Shown here: in pieces, positions 23,340-34,240 of the stretch
Layout: each line of letters starts with the position of its first letter
Numbering within the stretch: position 1 is the first letter of the stretch
Assembly: GCA_028564925.1 (NCBI GenBank)
Contig: CM053034.1
Coordinates: 148,984,052 to 149,048,051 of the forward strand
DNA length: 64,000 bases
From: Lithobates sylvaticus
Lineage: Eukaryota; Chordata; Amphibia; Anura; Ranidae
Reading direction: 5' to 3'
The notes under the pieces: generated by a model
The model's database searches: none
Seen by the model: the letters and a program-made list of their open reading frames with translations, nothing else
Told to the model about the DNA's origin: nothing
Made by a program: the position numbers and the translations under genes

Positions 23340-24398
23340 GAATAAAGGCATTAGCCAGTGCGTCCCATTGGGTAATACATTTAAAAGAGTGAACAAAAGT
23401 CCTGGATGGCTTAACGCCAATGTAAAAATGCATATAAAGGCAAAGGAGAAGGCCTTAAAAAAATACAAGGTTGAGGGATCATCATCAGCATTCAAACTTT
23501 ATAACGAATGCAACAAGAAAAGTAAGGGTGCAATTAGGGTGGCTAAGATAGAACATGAAAGACACATAACGGAGGAGAGCAAAAAAAATCCCAAGAAATT
23601 CTGTATGTAAACAGTAAAAAAGGGAGGACAGACCATATTGGCCCCATAAAGAATGAGGAAGGACATCTGGTTATCATGAATGGGGAGATGGCAAAGGTAT
23701 TGAATTTATTCTTCTCCTCAGTCTTCACGAGGGAATCTGGGGGCTTCAGTAACCAAAACTGCAGTGTTTATCCTCATGACACATCACAGGAAGCACCCTC
23801 ATGGCTAACAGAGGACAGAATTAGAATTAGACTTGGGAAACTTAACATTAATAAATCACCGGGACCGGATGGCTTGCTCCCGAGGGTACTTAGGGAACTC
23901 AGTCAAGTAATTGCCAGACCATTGTTCCTAATTTTTACTGACAGTCTACTGACTAGAATGGTACCAGCGGATTGGAGAAAAGTCAATGTAGCACCAATAT
24001 TTAAAAAGGGACCAAAATACATCCCTGGGAATCACAGACCAGTTAGCCTAACATCAAAAGTATACAAGCTCTTGTTGGGGATGATAAGGAACTATAAACA
24101 AGATTTTAGTAATGAAAACGTTATCATTGGCAGTAATCAGCATGGATTCATGAAGAATCGTTCTTGCCAAACCAATCTACTAACCTTCTATGAGGAGGTG
24201 AGTTGCCATCTAGATAAAGGAAGGCCTGTAGACGTGGTGTATCTGGATTTTGCAAAAGCATTTGACACAGTTCCCCATAAACGTTTACTGTACAAAATAA
24301 GGTCAGTTGACATGGACCATAGGGTGAGTACATGGATTAAAACCAGGCTACAAGGGCGAGTTCAGAGGGTGGTGATAAATGGGGAATACTCTGAATAA
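23340..24398 (+). pseudogene. CR1-like LINE, 5' part of reverse transcriptase (copy 3)
   Basis: Plus-strand frames give PGWLNANVKMHIKAKEKALKK (linker, 23,400-23,470), then LNINKSPGPDGLLPRVLREL (fingers), VPADWRKVNVAPIFKKGPKY, GNHRPVSLTSKVYKLL, GSNQHGFMKNRSCQTNLL and YLDFAKAFDTVPHKRLLYKI (motif A). It ends at VVINGEYSE and then passes into unrelated sequence, before the FADD motif. It overlaps the 14.3-15.5 kb copy only near motif A. One frame break with a stop near 23,610 separates the linker from the RT block. Confidence 0.9.
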
Positions 24399-25990
24399 AT
24401 TAGAATAATTTCCTCTATGGGACTTTGAAAGGCAGAAACTCCTTGACAATCAAGATGTATTTGAAACTATATTTGTAATTTTATTAGAAAAGTTAAAATT
24501 AAGAAAATAACTTTAAAAGTCAAAATTGGATGCATATATATTTTACAGGTGAAATATCAAAAAGAAACACATGTATGTACAAACAAAATAACCACTTGAC
24601 TCTCTCTACTGAACAGAACTAGGACAGAGGGTAGCCAACGCATTTCAAGGTTAGTAACAATAAAACCTCTTCTTCAGTGGCTAGTGGTTCAGTAATTGGT
24701 TGTCTATAATTGAATAGAAAACAAAGAAGCAGTAAGCATTCATCATATAACATATATAGGTAAACTTTGCAGTAAACATATTAGAATAACAAAATATACA
24801 TTTTAACCATATATTTCTTGAGAATCACCAATACTGCATCCATTTAAAAAGAAAAAGGGCAGAGGGCGCCCTCATTCAAAAAGCAGCACAGAGCTATCAA
24901 CATTGAGGCAAAAGACCCCTCAAAATTCTCAGGTCTAAGAAAGTGAGAGGGAGGAAGAAAGGCATTAAAAAGCCTGTTTGTTATAAAGTGTGTGTAACTT
25001 TGATAATAAGACTATATATATTAATATAGAGAGAAGATAATCCTCTATTTGGAGCACACACCTTTTTAAAGGTGGGTTGATAGAGTGCAGTCCGAAGGAG
25101 AAGCATATATATAATACCAAGGCAGTACAGTACCTAACATCTATAAGAAAATTAACAAATAATGTGTCACGCACAGGGTACAATGCGAGAGCAGAATTGC
25201 ATCTCCAAGAATATTGAGTAAAAAATCAATCGTTTGCAAATTTAGCATACAGAAAGGTGGTGTGGATTAAAGAATGCTTGGTCTGCACAGTGCTGGGAGC
25301 AGCATAAGACTGAACACCCAGGTGTTCGCTTTATATAGAACATATCCTGCTAATCAGCTGTATCTCTCACAGCTGTGAGTAGGAAGGAGAAAGGTCTGGA
25401 GGGCGATGGCACCCTCCGAGCCCCCTGCCCCAGAGCGTCATCTCATCAAGACATGATGAGGTATAGAGCACAGCTCGGAGACAGCGTCTTGACGTCACCC
25501 GCCCGATGGAGAGGGGAGGGGGGCGTGATACCCAGGTGACTGGCGTCCACGTCGGCGGCCTGCAGTGTATAACAGGTGCCATGGCAACAAGAAGAACACT
25601 CGGCCAGGTATGCCCAGAAAAATAGAGGCCAACAGCATCAAAGAGAAAAGACGCAGGTGGCACTGTGCATCGAGTGAGTGACTAAGAGATGGGTCCAGTG
25701 CATCCTATTTAAAGTGGCTGGATTTGCAATGACAGGCAGCAGACAGATTAACCCTAAAATCGCAGAAAAGAGTCAGAGAAGAAGAATACAAATAGATAGA
25801 TTATATAGGTCAGAGAAAATATAAAGGGGAATCGAAAAGAAGGAAAACAGAGCCAATGAATTATAATCCAAACATATGCAGTGTGTATAAACCCCACATT
25901 AAAGAATTGCATCAGATAAGAAAGTGCACATAAATAAATACCATTGATATATATCATTCCTACTCAAAGCTTCAAAAGACAACATAGCGT
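24399..25990 (-). mobile_element. probable 3' non-coding part of a Penelope-like element
   Basis: Lies directly downstream (minus strand) of the GIY-YIG coding remnant at 26,010-27,010 and has no coding content of its own. It contains a GC-rich stretch (25,390-25,600) and the pair CAACGCATTTCAAGG ... CCTCTTCTTCAGTGG at about 24,634-24,680. I infer that it belongs to the same element from position only; the outer end is not defined and may lie anywhere from 24,400 to 24,650. Confidence 0.4.
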
Positions 25991-26009
25991 ACCGAAACAT
26001 AGAAGCCCA

Positions 26010-27010
26010 TTACAGGGTCAGACTCATGTCATTGAGATCCCATTCAGGTCCCCCTAACGTGGATCCTTCCAAGAAAGGCCTGCATGAAATAGATTCATTC
26101 AGGCCTGGGGGTTTGGTTGCATTTAGGCGAAAGACCCATCTCTGTTCGTGTTGAAAGAGGATCTTATTCCAGTCGCCTCCACGCATACCCGCATGTACAC
26201 GATATAGAATCAAAAGAGATATTGTTGGAAAATTACCATTATGTATGGCCAAAGACTTGGGTTACAGGAATTTATGGATGCTATGTGTCTTTACTGTCGT
26301 CTTATTTTTTTTGTGGTTGAACTGGATGGACTTGTGTCTTTTTTCAACCTGACTAACTATGTAACTATGTAACTATGTGTCGGTACGCTCACTTCCAAAA
26401 TCCAAGGCTTGTCTTGCCTACATAAAAACACACACAGCCACATTATAAAAGATATACAACTCCAGGAGTTCAACAATTTGCATAGTGGTTTGGTAGATAC
26501 TTTTCACCATTAGGCAATCTTATATTTTTAGCAGTGTTCATAAACTGGCAGTAGCTACAGCCCCCACACCTGAAAGTCCCTGGATGTTTACAGGGATCTC
26601 TCTTTCCTCCTCCTCCCTCTCTTAACAATTTAGCCCATTTGAGTGTGAATGAGGGATTATCTGATATGAATGGGCCAAGAGTTGGATCGAGTTTCCGCAC
26701 ATGCCAGTATTTTTCAATTATATTCTTAAAGCTCTTGTGTTGATTTGAGAATTTGGTAATGATCCGTACCTGATTGGTCTTATTTTTAGCAGACATGGGA
26801 TTATAAATAGGCTCATGTCTCGTTCTTAAGCAAGCTCTTTTGACGGCTTTTTTTAGGCTGGTGGTGGAATATCCTTGTGCCAATAACCTTTCTTTTAATG
26901 AGTCAGCTTCTTTTTTGAAAGCGTTGTCATTAAAGGAATTTCTTCTGACCTGTAGGTATTGACTGTAGGGAATCCAAGAGTAGCGCCCGCATATGAAAAC
27001 GGTGTTCAAA
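26010..27010 (-). pseudogene. Penelope-like element, RT tail and GIY-YIG endonuclease
   Basis: Minus-strand frame 26,470-27,018 starts near IPYSQYLQVRRNSFNDNAF, the conserved region after the Penelope reverse-transcriptase core, continues with GYSTTSLKKAVKRA, and reaches the Cys cluster CKHPGTFRCGGCSYC. Beyond it (26,400-26,465) come GVVYLL and YVGKT, the GIY and YIG halves of a GIY-YIG nuclease. The C-terminus at 26,010-26,240 has RGGDWNKILFQHEQRWVFRL then TKPPGLNESIS, typical of these elements. A CR1 tail interrupts the nuclease. The reverse transcriptase itself is lost at the junction near 27,010. Confidence 0.85.
26241..26380 (+). mobile_element. CR1-like LINE tail inside the Penelope endonuclease
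   Basis: The block ends TTGAACTGGATGGACTTGTG, then CTAACTATGTAACTATGTAACTATGT, the standard CR1-type tail in these repeats. Penelope coding sequence resumes on both sides in the opposite orientation. The exact 5' junction is uncertain (26,241-26,255). Confidence 0.8.
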
Positions 27011-27408
27011 CCACACATGTGAGGTATTTGAACATCGCCTATGGAGATTTTTAAGGGTAAAAGTTTGTCGCCATTCCACGAGTGGTCGCAATTTTGAAGC
27101 GTGACATGTTGGGTATCAATTTACTCGGCGTAACATTATCTTTCACAATATAAAAAAAATTGGGCTAACTTTACTGTTGTCTTATTTCTTAATTCAAAAA
27201 AGTGTATTTTTTCCCCAAAAAGTGTGCTTGTAAGACCGCTGCGCAAATACGCTATGATAGAAAGTATTGCAACGACCGCCATTTTATTCTCTAGGGTGTT
27301 AAAAAAAATGTATAATGTTTGGGGATTCTAAGTAATTTTCTAGCAAAAAAAAAAAATTTTTTAACTTGTAAACAACACATCTCAAAAAGATGCTCGGACC
27401 TTAAGTGG
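27011..27408. mobile_element. TTAA-type dispersed repeat end (family E, part 1)
   Basis: Right end CTTAAGTGG followed by TTAA (27,409-27,412). The interior (AGTTTGTCGCCATTCCACGA, GACCGCTGCGCAAATACG) is a repeat I recognise as common in ranid DNA. The left side abuts the truncated Penelope element at about 27,010 without a second TTAA. Confidence 0.6.
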
Positions 27409-27412
27409 TTAA

Positions 27413-27690
27413 GCATCATTAAAATCACTGCTCATTTAAAAATGATCTTTGAAAAAAAAATGCATTGATACATGTCCCCCCCGGGCAGTAATCATCCCGC
27501 AGGGCAGTACCCAGGCCCCCATACCCTTTTTATAGCCAATAATTTGCATATAAGCTTTCAAAATGGGCACTTTTGGTTTTTCAAGTTCGGATCCCATATA
27601 CTTTAATAGGGTTCAGAGTTTGGGTCGAAATTTTTGCAATGTTTAAGACTTCTGGCGTGAACCGAACCAGGGGGGGGGGGGGGGGGGCAG
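27413..27690. mobile_element. hAT terminal fragment, inverted
   Basis: In reverse complement this block runs GGTTCGGTTCACGCC ... GACATGTATCAATGCA ... GATTTTAATGATGC, paralleling 33,225-33,440 of the large hAT element (GAGCCGAACACC ... GACATATATCAATGCA ... CATTTTAATGATGC). It is therefore the 3'-terminal section of a related hAT copy, lying opposite to the rest of that relic at 28,570-30,185. It ends in a run of about 18 G. Confidence 0.65.
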
Positions 27691-27804
27691 TGTTTTTGGC
27701 CAAACTGTATTCCCAAACATTATTTTTCAATGTTGCCCTGAAAGCCTTATAAAAAGATCCTCCCCCACTGTATTCAATTTTTTTTAAAGTTTTTTGAACT
27801 GTTA

Positions 27805-28236
27805 TGCCCCGTACACTTGATCGAACATTGATCGGACGTTCCGACAACAAAATCCATGGATTTTTTCCGACGGACGTTGGCTCAAACTTGTCTTGCATAC
27901 ACATGGTCACACACAGTTGGTCGGAAATTGCGAACGTCAAGAACACGGTGACGTATACAACATGTATGATGAGCCGAGAAAAATTAAGTTCAATAGCCAG
28001 TGCGGCTCTTCTGCTTGATTACTAGCATGCGTGGAACTTTGTGCGTCGGAATTGTGTACACACAATCAGAATTTCCAACAATGGATTTTGTTGCCGGAAA
28101 ATTTGAGAACCAGATCTCAAATTTTGTGCGACTGAAAATTCCGATGGAAAATGTCGCATGGAGCCTACACATGGTTCCGACAAAAAGCTCCCATCGAACA
28201 TTTTCCGTCATAAAATCCGACCGTGTGTACAAGGCA
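27805..28236. mobile_element. PIF/Harbinger-type MITE, copy 2
   Basis: Starts TGCCCCGTACACTTGATCG and ends CGACCGTGTGTACAAGGCA. TTA flanks both sides (27,802-27,804 and 28,237-28,239), a TWA target duplication diagnostic of PIF/Harbinger. The interior has TCCGAC/GTCGGA words in both orientations and no coding sequence. Confidence 0.85.
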
Positions 28237-28239
28237 TTA

Positions 28240-28565
28240 CATGTCCCATATGCCAATCCCCAGCTGAACATGCCTTTTAAAAAAAATAAAAATTGTGTCA
28301 CTTTTATTCCTATTACAAGGAATGTAAACATCCCTTGTAATAGAAAAAAAGCATGACAGGACCTCCTAAGTATGAGATCTGGGGTCAAAAAGACTTCAGA
28401 TCTCATATTTACACTTAAATGCAATAAAAAGAGACCACTCTTATCGGAAACCGGACCGCTGGCTGAATAAGAGGATACCGGGGTTATGGCAGCTAGCTGC
28501 TGCCATAACAACGATACCCCCTTCAAAGTAAAGACGTACATCGTTTTGCAACGGTCTGGAAGTGG
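28240..28565. mobile_element. TTAA-type dispersed repeat end (family E, part 2)
   Basis: Right end TCTGGAAGTGG followed by TTAA (28,566-28,569). Contains two internal hairpins: CCTATTACAAGG ... CCCTTGTAATAG and ATGAGATCTGGGG ... AGATCTCAT. It immediately precedes the hAT relic. Confidence 0.55.
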
Positions 28566-28653
28566 TTAAAGTGAAACAATTATATATGAAAAATTCCTTT
28601 AAATATAGTGCCTGCGGTGGTCCCCTTAGTCTGCCTGTAAAGTGGGGCATCTG

Positions 28654-29033
28654 CAGGGGCGGACTGACCATTCGACCACTCGGGCACTGCCCGAGGGCCC
28701 CGGGCCACTAGGGGGCCCCATCAGGGTTGCCAGCCTAAGTAAAACCAGGGACAGTATTTAAAAATCTGTGTTTTTTTTTCATCTGTTTCTGAAATGTCCC
28801 TTACCGACATCCTTTTGGTCTAAAAATCCAGAGATTATAGCTGCCCCACCTCTCCAGTGCCTTCTCAGCCAAAAGAAACATGTCTGTGTATACTGTGTGT
28901 ACATATACGTGTATACTGTGTGATTGTATACTGTGTTTGTGTGTATACTGTGTGGTCTCATAATCTCTGATTGCCTGGGGGCCCCATAATCTCCTATTGC
29001 CCGGGGGCCCCTTGAGTTGTCAGTCCGCCCCTG
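28654..29033. mobile_element. hAT-type MITE nested in the hAT relic
   Basis: Left end CAGGGGCGGACTGACC; right end, inverted, CAGGGGCGGACTGACAACTC. A perfect octamer GGCATCTG flanks it at 28,646-28,653 and 29,034-29,041. The interior is GC-rich near both ends (GGGGCCCC blocks) and has a TGTGTATACTG-type microsatellite at about 28,885-28,955. Confidence 0.92.
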
Positions 29034-29069
29034 GGCATCTGTACTGACACTGTGTTCAAATAATTCAGC

Positions 29070-29411
29070 TTACTCCACCATGCATGATGATGGGGCTATG
29101 GCAGGAGTAGCTGTGGACAAGGAGGCAGAATAGGCCGCTCTGGCAGCTACGGTGGACTGCAAACTAGTGTCAGCTTGGGTGATAGAGAATGATAAGGATG
29201 GATTAGTAAGCCAGTCCACCACCTCCTCTACATTCTGTGGCTGTATAGCACGGGCAACATCACTAAACAGAGAAAAACATGTCCTGCCTGAGGACAGACC
29301 ACATCCACCTTTGCCTGTAGACACAGACACTGCTGGCCCCCTCATAGTGGCATGGGAATGTCTTCCTCTCTTTGTTGGCCTTCCAGACGTGATGGGGGGC
29401 TTATCATCCAA
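29070..29411 (-). pseudogene. hAT transposase N-terminal remnant
   Basis: A 113-residue minus-strand frame with SGRPTKRGRHSH near the start, then LFSDVARAIQPQNVEEVVDWLTNPSLS. It parallels the large element's N-terminus (AGRPPRRGRQSRG, then LFSAAGHVEPHHAEGLVEWM and TKPSSS). The BED finger and everything after it are absent. Acidic, Ser-rich and not globular-looking, so probably a regulatory or unstructured N-terminal part. Confidence 0.75.
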
Positions 29412-30185
29412 ATTTAATAGATACTGGGAAATGTGTAATTGGATGCACTTTAGTCAGTGAAAAGTGGTGCTTGGTGCACTTTAAATTGAGGACTGCTGCT
29501 AACAGAAATGTAAAAACTATAAAAAATAAATAAATAAACAAATAAAAAAGGGGGAACAACAGCGTTGCAGTCAGAAAAACTGCAGCTGACAATTTTAAAT
29601 TGGGCAGGTACCGGACCAAAAAAAACCAAACAAACAAATAAAACACAGCAACCAAAAGAAAAAGAAAAGGGGTATACAGCACTGTATACAGCACTAAATG
29701 TTATGTATAGCTGTGTTAAACACTGCACTACACTAACACACAGCACTGACACTACACTATACTCATACTACACTAACACTACACCCACACTCTACGCTCA
29801 GAGTCACAATAACACACAAATTCGTTAGTAGCAAACTGAGCCCTGCTCTATCTCCACTCCAACACACTGCAAAAGGTTTATTTGGGAAGGAAAGTGTGGG
29901 TTGGGACTAGGATCACTGAGCCATGATTGGGCAAAGTCATCATGATTGTGTCATCATGATTGTGTCTAATCATGGCTCTGACTGTGCTCTGTGCCCCAGC
30001 GGTCAGGTACATTGCTTCATCCGATTAGGGCCCCAGAATGCACTGTGCATCTCGCAGTGCATTGTGGGGCACTTGACAGACGAACATCCAGCCGAGTGCC
30101 CTGCTAAATCGTTTGTTCGCTGAATGGGCGAACAGTCTATGTTCGGGCTGAACTTTTGCTTGGCTCCAACTGTTTACCCAACTCT

Positions 30186-31749
30186 ATTTGGAAAATACCC
30201 TTAACCTGTATTTTATGTTACAGAGCAGTACAATAGACAGTCTCGCTGACAGGATACACTGGCAGTGCATATCTGGCTGTGGAACAAGCTTGGATGATAT
30301 ACAGCCCCAGCACCCCATTCAAATTAATTCCAGTTTGAAAAAAAGGCTTTTATTTTAGGTAGCTTTAGCAGCAACGCATGCTTTTTCATCAAACAGTAGC
30401 AGACCCTCTTTGACTAGCAGAAAGAAATTGGCCAATAATTTGCTGTGGCAGGGGTGCCTGCACAGGGGGAGGATACTTCTTTACATCTTGGAGGCAAATC
30501 TTCTGTTTTGAGCCTTTCTATGTTGGCTAACACTACAATATTTGCCCCTTGTGCTCTTTGGAGGTCCCCAGAAAATCCATGACACAACGGATGGTGTATT
30601 TCTTTTTTTCTCCTCCTGCTGTTCCTGCCACTCATTTTCTGGGTCCCTGTAAACTCCCTGAGTTTCCACATGGGGAATACCATCTCAGTGCCTTGGCTGC
30701 CTCACAAGGGGGACTTGGCCTTGCCGTGTGGGATTGTGCCCAGTGCAGAGTGAATATATTTCAATGAAAAAAATAAAAAACGGTTTGCCCACCTACCTTC
30801 CCGTTGAGTAAGCAGTCATTGATTCCTGTGAAACATGTTGGTGAACAATGCCAATAACAGAGGTGGACATTACATTTATTGAGCGGATTTATTACCCCAT
30901 GTTAGAAACTACCTATTTATCATACATGTGCATGGTAAATACCGGTAGTTATGGCGATGATGCCGTTTAAGTTATTTATTTTCTTTAATGTCACAAATTT
31001 GTAGTTGTATCAAAAAATTGTAAAGGGTAGCATATTTCCCCCGAATTTTTAACATTGTATTGGTGTGGGTTTTTCCTGGGTCCCCTCAAAAATCCAATGT
31101 GGGTACAAAACATAAGGATTTCTAATAATAAAAGGCCAGGGGCATAACATATTTATCCTGTCTGATTCTAATTTGCTGTGGCTGTCCCTGTCAAGTTCTA
31201 CCAAGCTCTCATTAAGAATTAAAAGGCCACAGATGATACAGCAGTGTAAAATTGGGCAGCAGAACATTTTTAATGAGGGAGAATTGCCAAAAATGTGCTA
31301 GAGACAAAGAGTACAGGCAGGTGTTTTACTACAATAATTAAGAGACAACAGAAGGGAAGACACAGCAGTGTAAAATTTTACATTAGAATAAAGGTTTTTA
31401 TTGAAGGGTAACTGGACTAATTGGTATATACCTACCTTTTATTTTATCTGTAGTTATATGGGGGTGATATACTATGAGTTGGTTTATGTGCCCGCTGCAG
31501 TTTTTTCTTTCTTTTCTACAAACAAAAGGCAGCTCCAAGAATATGCTACGCTTCAAACACCCCAAACTTAGAAATTATCACTATAAACATAAAATGAAAA
31601 TAAAAAAACTCACAAAAATAACCAATAACACTTAACAAAAACTGTTTAACCTATAAAAGGTCATATCAACATAAAATAAAAATAACAATATATCCCAAAA
31701 AGAAATGAAAAACCAAAAATACCACCCCTTAAACCTAAAGCCCTTTTTT
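30186..31749. other. 1.5 kb without recognised gene
   Basis: Short frames only. The word CAGCAGTGTAAAATT is repeated near 31,240-31,255 and 31,360-31,377. Possibly old repeats, not assigned. Confidence 0.5.
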
Positions 31750-31753
31750 TTAA

Positions 31754-32204
31754 AGGGGTTGCAAAGGTGCAATTAAAAAAAAATAAAAATAATAACAAAC
31801 ATGTCTATACTTACCGACTCTGGAATCACACAGAGCGGCCGAGAACCTCCTCTTTTCGGTTCCCCCGTCAGCGCTCCTGGCCCCTCCTCTGCTTCCCATG
31901 GGGGCACTCATGCGTGCTCGCACCTGAGTCCCTCTGCTGCATCCATTGTCGTAGGCAGTGCCCCCTGCTCCCTCGTCACTAGCTTTAAGTCCATCAAGTC
32001 CAACCTATGTGTGTGACGAATAGAAGAAGCCAGCGAGACCCGGAAATGAGGGGAGAAAAGATCTGTAGACGTGCACGGTGCTGGATCGAATGTGATCTAA
32101 GGTAAGTAAAGGGGGGCTGAGGGGGCGATGCTGACACCTATATTTTTTTTACCTTAATGCAAGGAATGCATTAAGGTAAAAAATGTTTAGACTTTACTAC
32201 CCCT
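31754..32204. mobile_element. TTAA MITE (451 bp)
   Basis: TTAA at 31,750-31,753 and 32,205-32,208. Ends AGGGGTTGCAAAGGTG and, inverted, AGGGGTAGTAAAGTCT. A hairpin (TACCTTAATGCAAGG / AATGCATTAAGGTA) lies near the right end at 32,150-32,182. A short minus-strand CR1-tail piece (AAGTCCATCAAGTCCAACCT, about 31,985-32,017) is inside. Most likely a non-autonomous piggyBac-type element. Confidence 0.75.
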
Positions 32205-32482
32205 TTAAGTTTGCTATGGATAGGACAGCAGCTAAAGCTGACCTCAAGTTAACCACAAAAATAAATGAATGATAAAAATTCCTCAATAAAAAGGTAGCAA
32301 TGGGATTGATTACCCAAAAACTAGCATTCAGAAACAAAGTACAGTTTCCTAACTGACCATAATTTCTCCATATGCAGTTTGTCAGCTTTTCCTACTACAT
32401 TCACTTACACTATGTGCCCGTTTCCCCCCTTCTATAGTGAGGGGGTTGTCTTAACCAAAAGACATCTTGATTGCCCTTCTAA

Positions 32483-32908
32483 TGCCACGTACACACAGTC
32501 GGAATTTCCTATGGAAACAGTCCGATGGGAGCTTTTCATCGGATTTTCCGACCGTGTGTATGCCCATCGGTCTTTTTCTGTCGGAATTTCCGACGGACTT
32601 TGGATTGAGAACATGTTCTTAATTTTTCAGACGGAAAACCTTTCTATCGGTTTTTCCGATCAAGTATATGCAATTCCGACACGCAAAATTCCGATGCATG
32701 CTCAGAAACAATTCGACGCATGCTCAGAAGCATTAAACTTCCCTTTTATAGTGCAGTTGAACGTTTTTTAAGGCATGGTGTTATTGACCGTCGGAATTTG
32801 GTGTGACAGTGTGTAGGCAAGACAGTTTAAGTGAAATTCCGTCAGAATTCCGACGGGAAAACCATCAGAGCTTTTTCCGACGAGAATTCCAACCATGTGT
32901 ACGCGGCA
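32483..32908. mobile_element. PIF/Harbinger-type MITE, copy 3
   Basis: Starts TGCCACGTACACACAGTCGG and ends CCATGTGTACGCGGCA, with TAA at 32,480-32,482 and 32,909-32,911. Together with copy 2 (TTA/TTA) this gives two independent TWA duplications for the family. Confidence 0.88.
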
Positions 32909-32911
32909 TAA

Positions 32912-33218
32912 GCCTTGTTGTAGTTAAAAGGCTACACAGTGCGTTATGGTTTAAAAAATTCATTCTTCCAGGTGAATCTACACATAAATCATCAGATGTG
33001 ATTCTCAGACCCCACAGAATTTTCCTTAACTGATGGTATCTGCAAACTCATAGTTTGTCACTTCTTGCCACTATAACAATTTTTACGCATAAAGTTTTTT
33101 TATTTTATTTTACTTAGTCTTTATGTTTGTTTTTGACCTCCTGAGGTCTGAGGTTCCTTATATTTTTGTACTAGGGTTAGCATTATAGATGTGTTACTAT
33201 CTTGAATAAACCTGTGAC
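32912..33218. other. spacer left of the large hAT element
   Basis: AT-rich, no gene. Its last eight bases, CCTGTGAC (33,211-33,218), are the left target duplication of the hAT element. Confidence 0.6.
33211..33218. repeat. hAT target-site duplication, left
   Basis: CCTGTGAC, repeated exactly at 42,454-42,461. Confidence 0.95.
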
Positions 33219-34240
33219 TAGGGATGAGCCGAACACCCCTGGTGAATTTTCGAACCCTATTCGTTACAATGGACGCGAACGTTCAAAATCAAAATTGCTA
33301 ATTATAACGGCCAATATGCATGTTAATGTCATAAAACAGGTTTGGGGACCCGGGTCCTGCCCCAGGGGACATATATCAATGCAAAAAGAACTTTTAAAAA
33401 CTAACGTTTTTTCGGGAGCAGTCATTTTAATGATGCATAATGTGAAAAAAAAGTGAAATATTCCTTTAAATATGGTACCTGGGGGGTGTCTAAAGTGTGC
33501 CTGTGAAGTGGCATGTGTTTCCCGTGTTTAGAACTGGCCCTGCACAAAATGACATTTGTAAAGGAAAAAAAGAAGCCATTTAAAACCACTTGCGGCTTTA
33601 ATGTCATGTCTTATCCTGGCCATATGGCTGAAAATCCTTGAGAAAAATGGCATGGCTACCCCATCACCCCCCCCCACCCCAGCCCCTTTGGGTCTTGTAT
33701 GGATATTAAGGGGGACCCCGCACCCAAAATAAAACCCTATACCTACAACCCTATATACTCTGAAAAGCAGTATATAGGCGGTGCAAACAAGAGAGGGACT
33801 GTAGGTTTGTTCTTAAGTAGAATCTGAACAGGTACATTTTGAAGTGTAGCTCCATCCAAAAAAAATCTATTTTTAAGCTTTTTGGAGAACATAGGGAGGG
33901 GTTATCACCCCTGTAACATTTGCTGTCTTTGCACATCTGTTCAGAACATTTCACCTCACTTTCCGTCCCAATGACAAATGTTTTTGGAAAAGTGGGGTTT
34001 TAATTGAAACAAGGATTGGTGATAAAGCATCAGTAGAGAGGAGATACCTTTTTCCCAAATTAAATCTAACAGGATAGAATTTCCCTTCCTAGGTGTAGAT
34101 TTCCTCTCACTTCCTGTTTTCTCCTTCCGTTTGCAAGTAGGAGTCGTTTGTAAGTTGGATGTTTGAAAGTAGGGGCCTGCCGTATATACTCTGCAGAAAT
34201 TTGCCCCATTAGATGTTGGTGTAGCCACAACACTGTAAGC

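Larger units (their letters stand above)
28570..30185 (-). mobile_element. internally deleted BED-type hAT relic
   Basis: 28,570-28,645 (ATTCCTTTAAATATAGTGCC) matches 33,460-33,510 of the large hAT, and 29,042-30,185 corresponds to its 5' part: leader, an N-terminal coding remnant, short CACTAC-rich repeats (29,700-29,815) and GTTCG-rich termini. Everything between the two (BED, catalytic core, hATC) is missing. Orientation is the same as the large element. A later MITE interrupts it at 28,654-29,033. Confidence 0.7.

Noticed and set aside
25367-25663. 98-residue minus-strand frame in GC-rich DNA
   Set aside because: Lies in the presumed non-coding end of the Penelope-like element; no recognisable motif.
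29404-29752. Hydrophobic minus-strand frames that look like a membrane protein
   Set aside because: They arise from an A-rich plus-strand leader of a hAT relic (poly-A/AAAC runs read as Phe/Leu/Val). No conserved domain.
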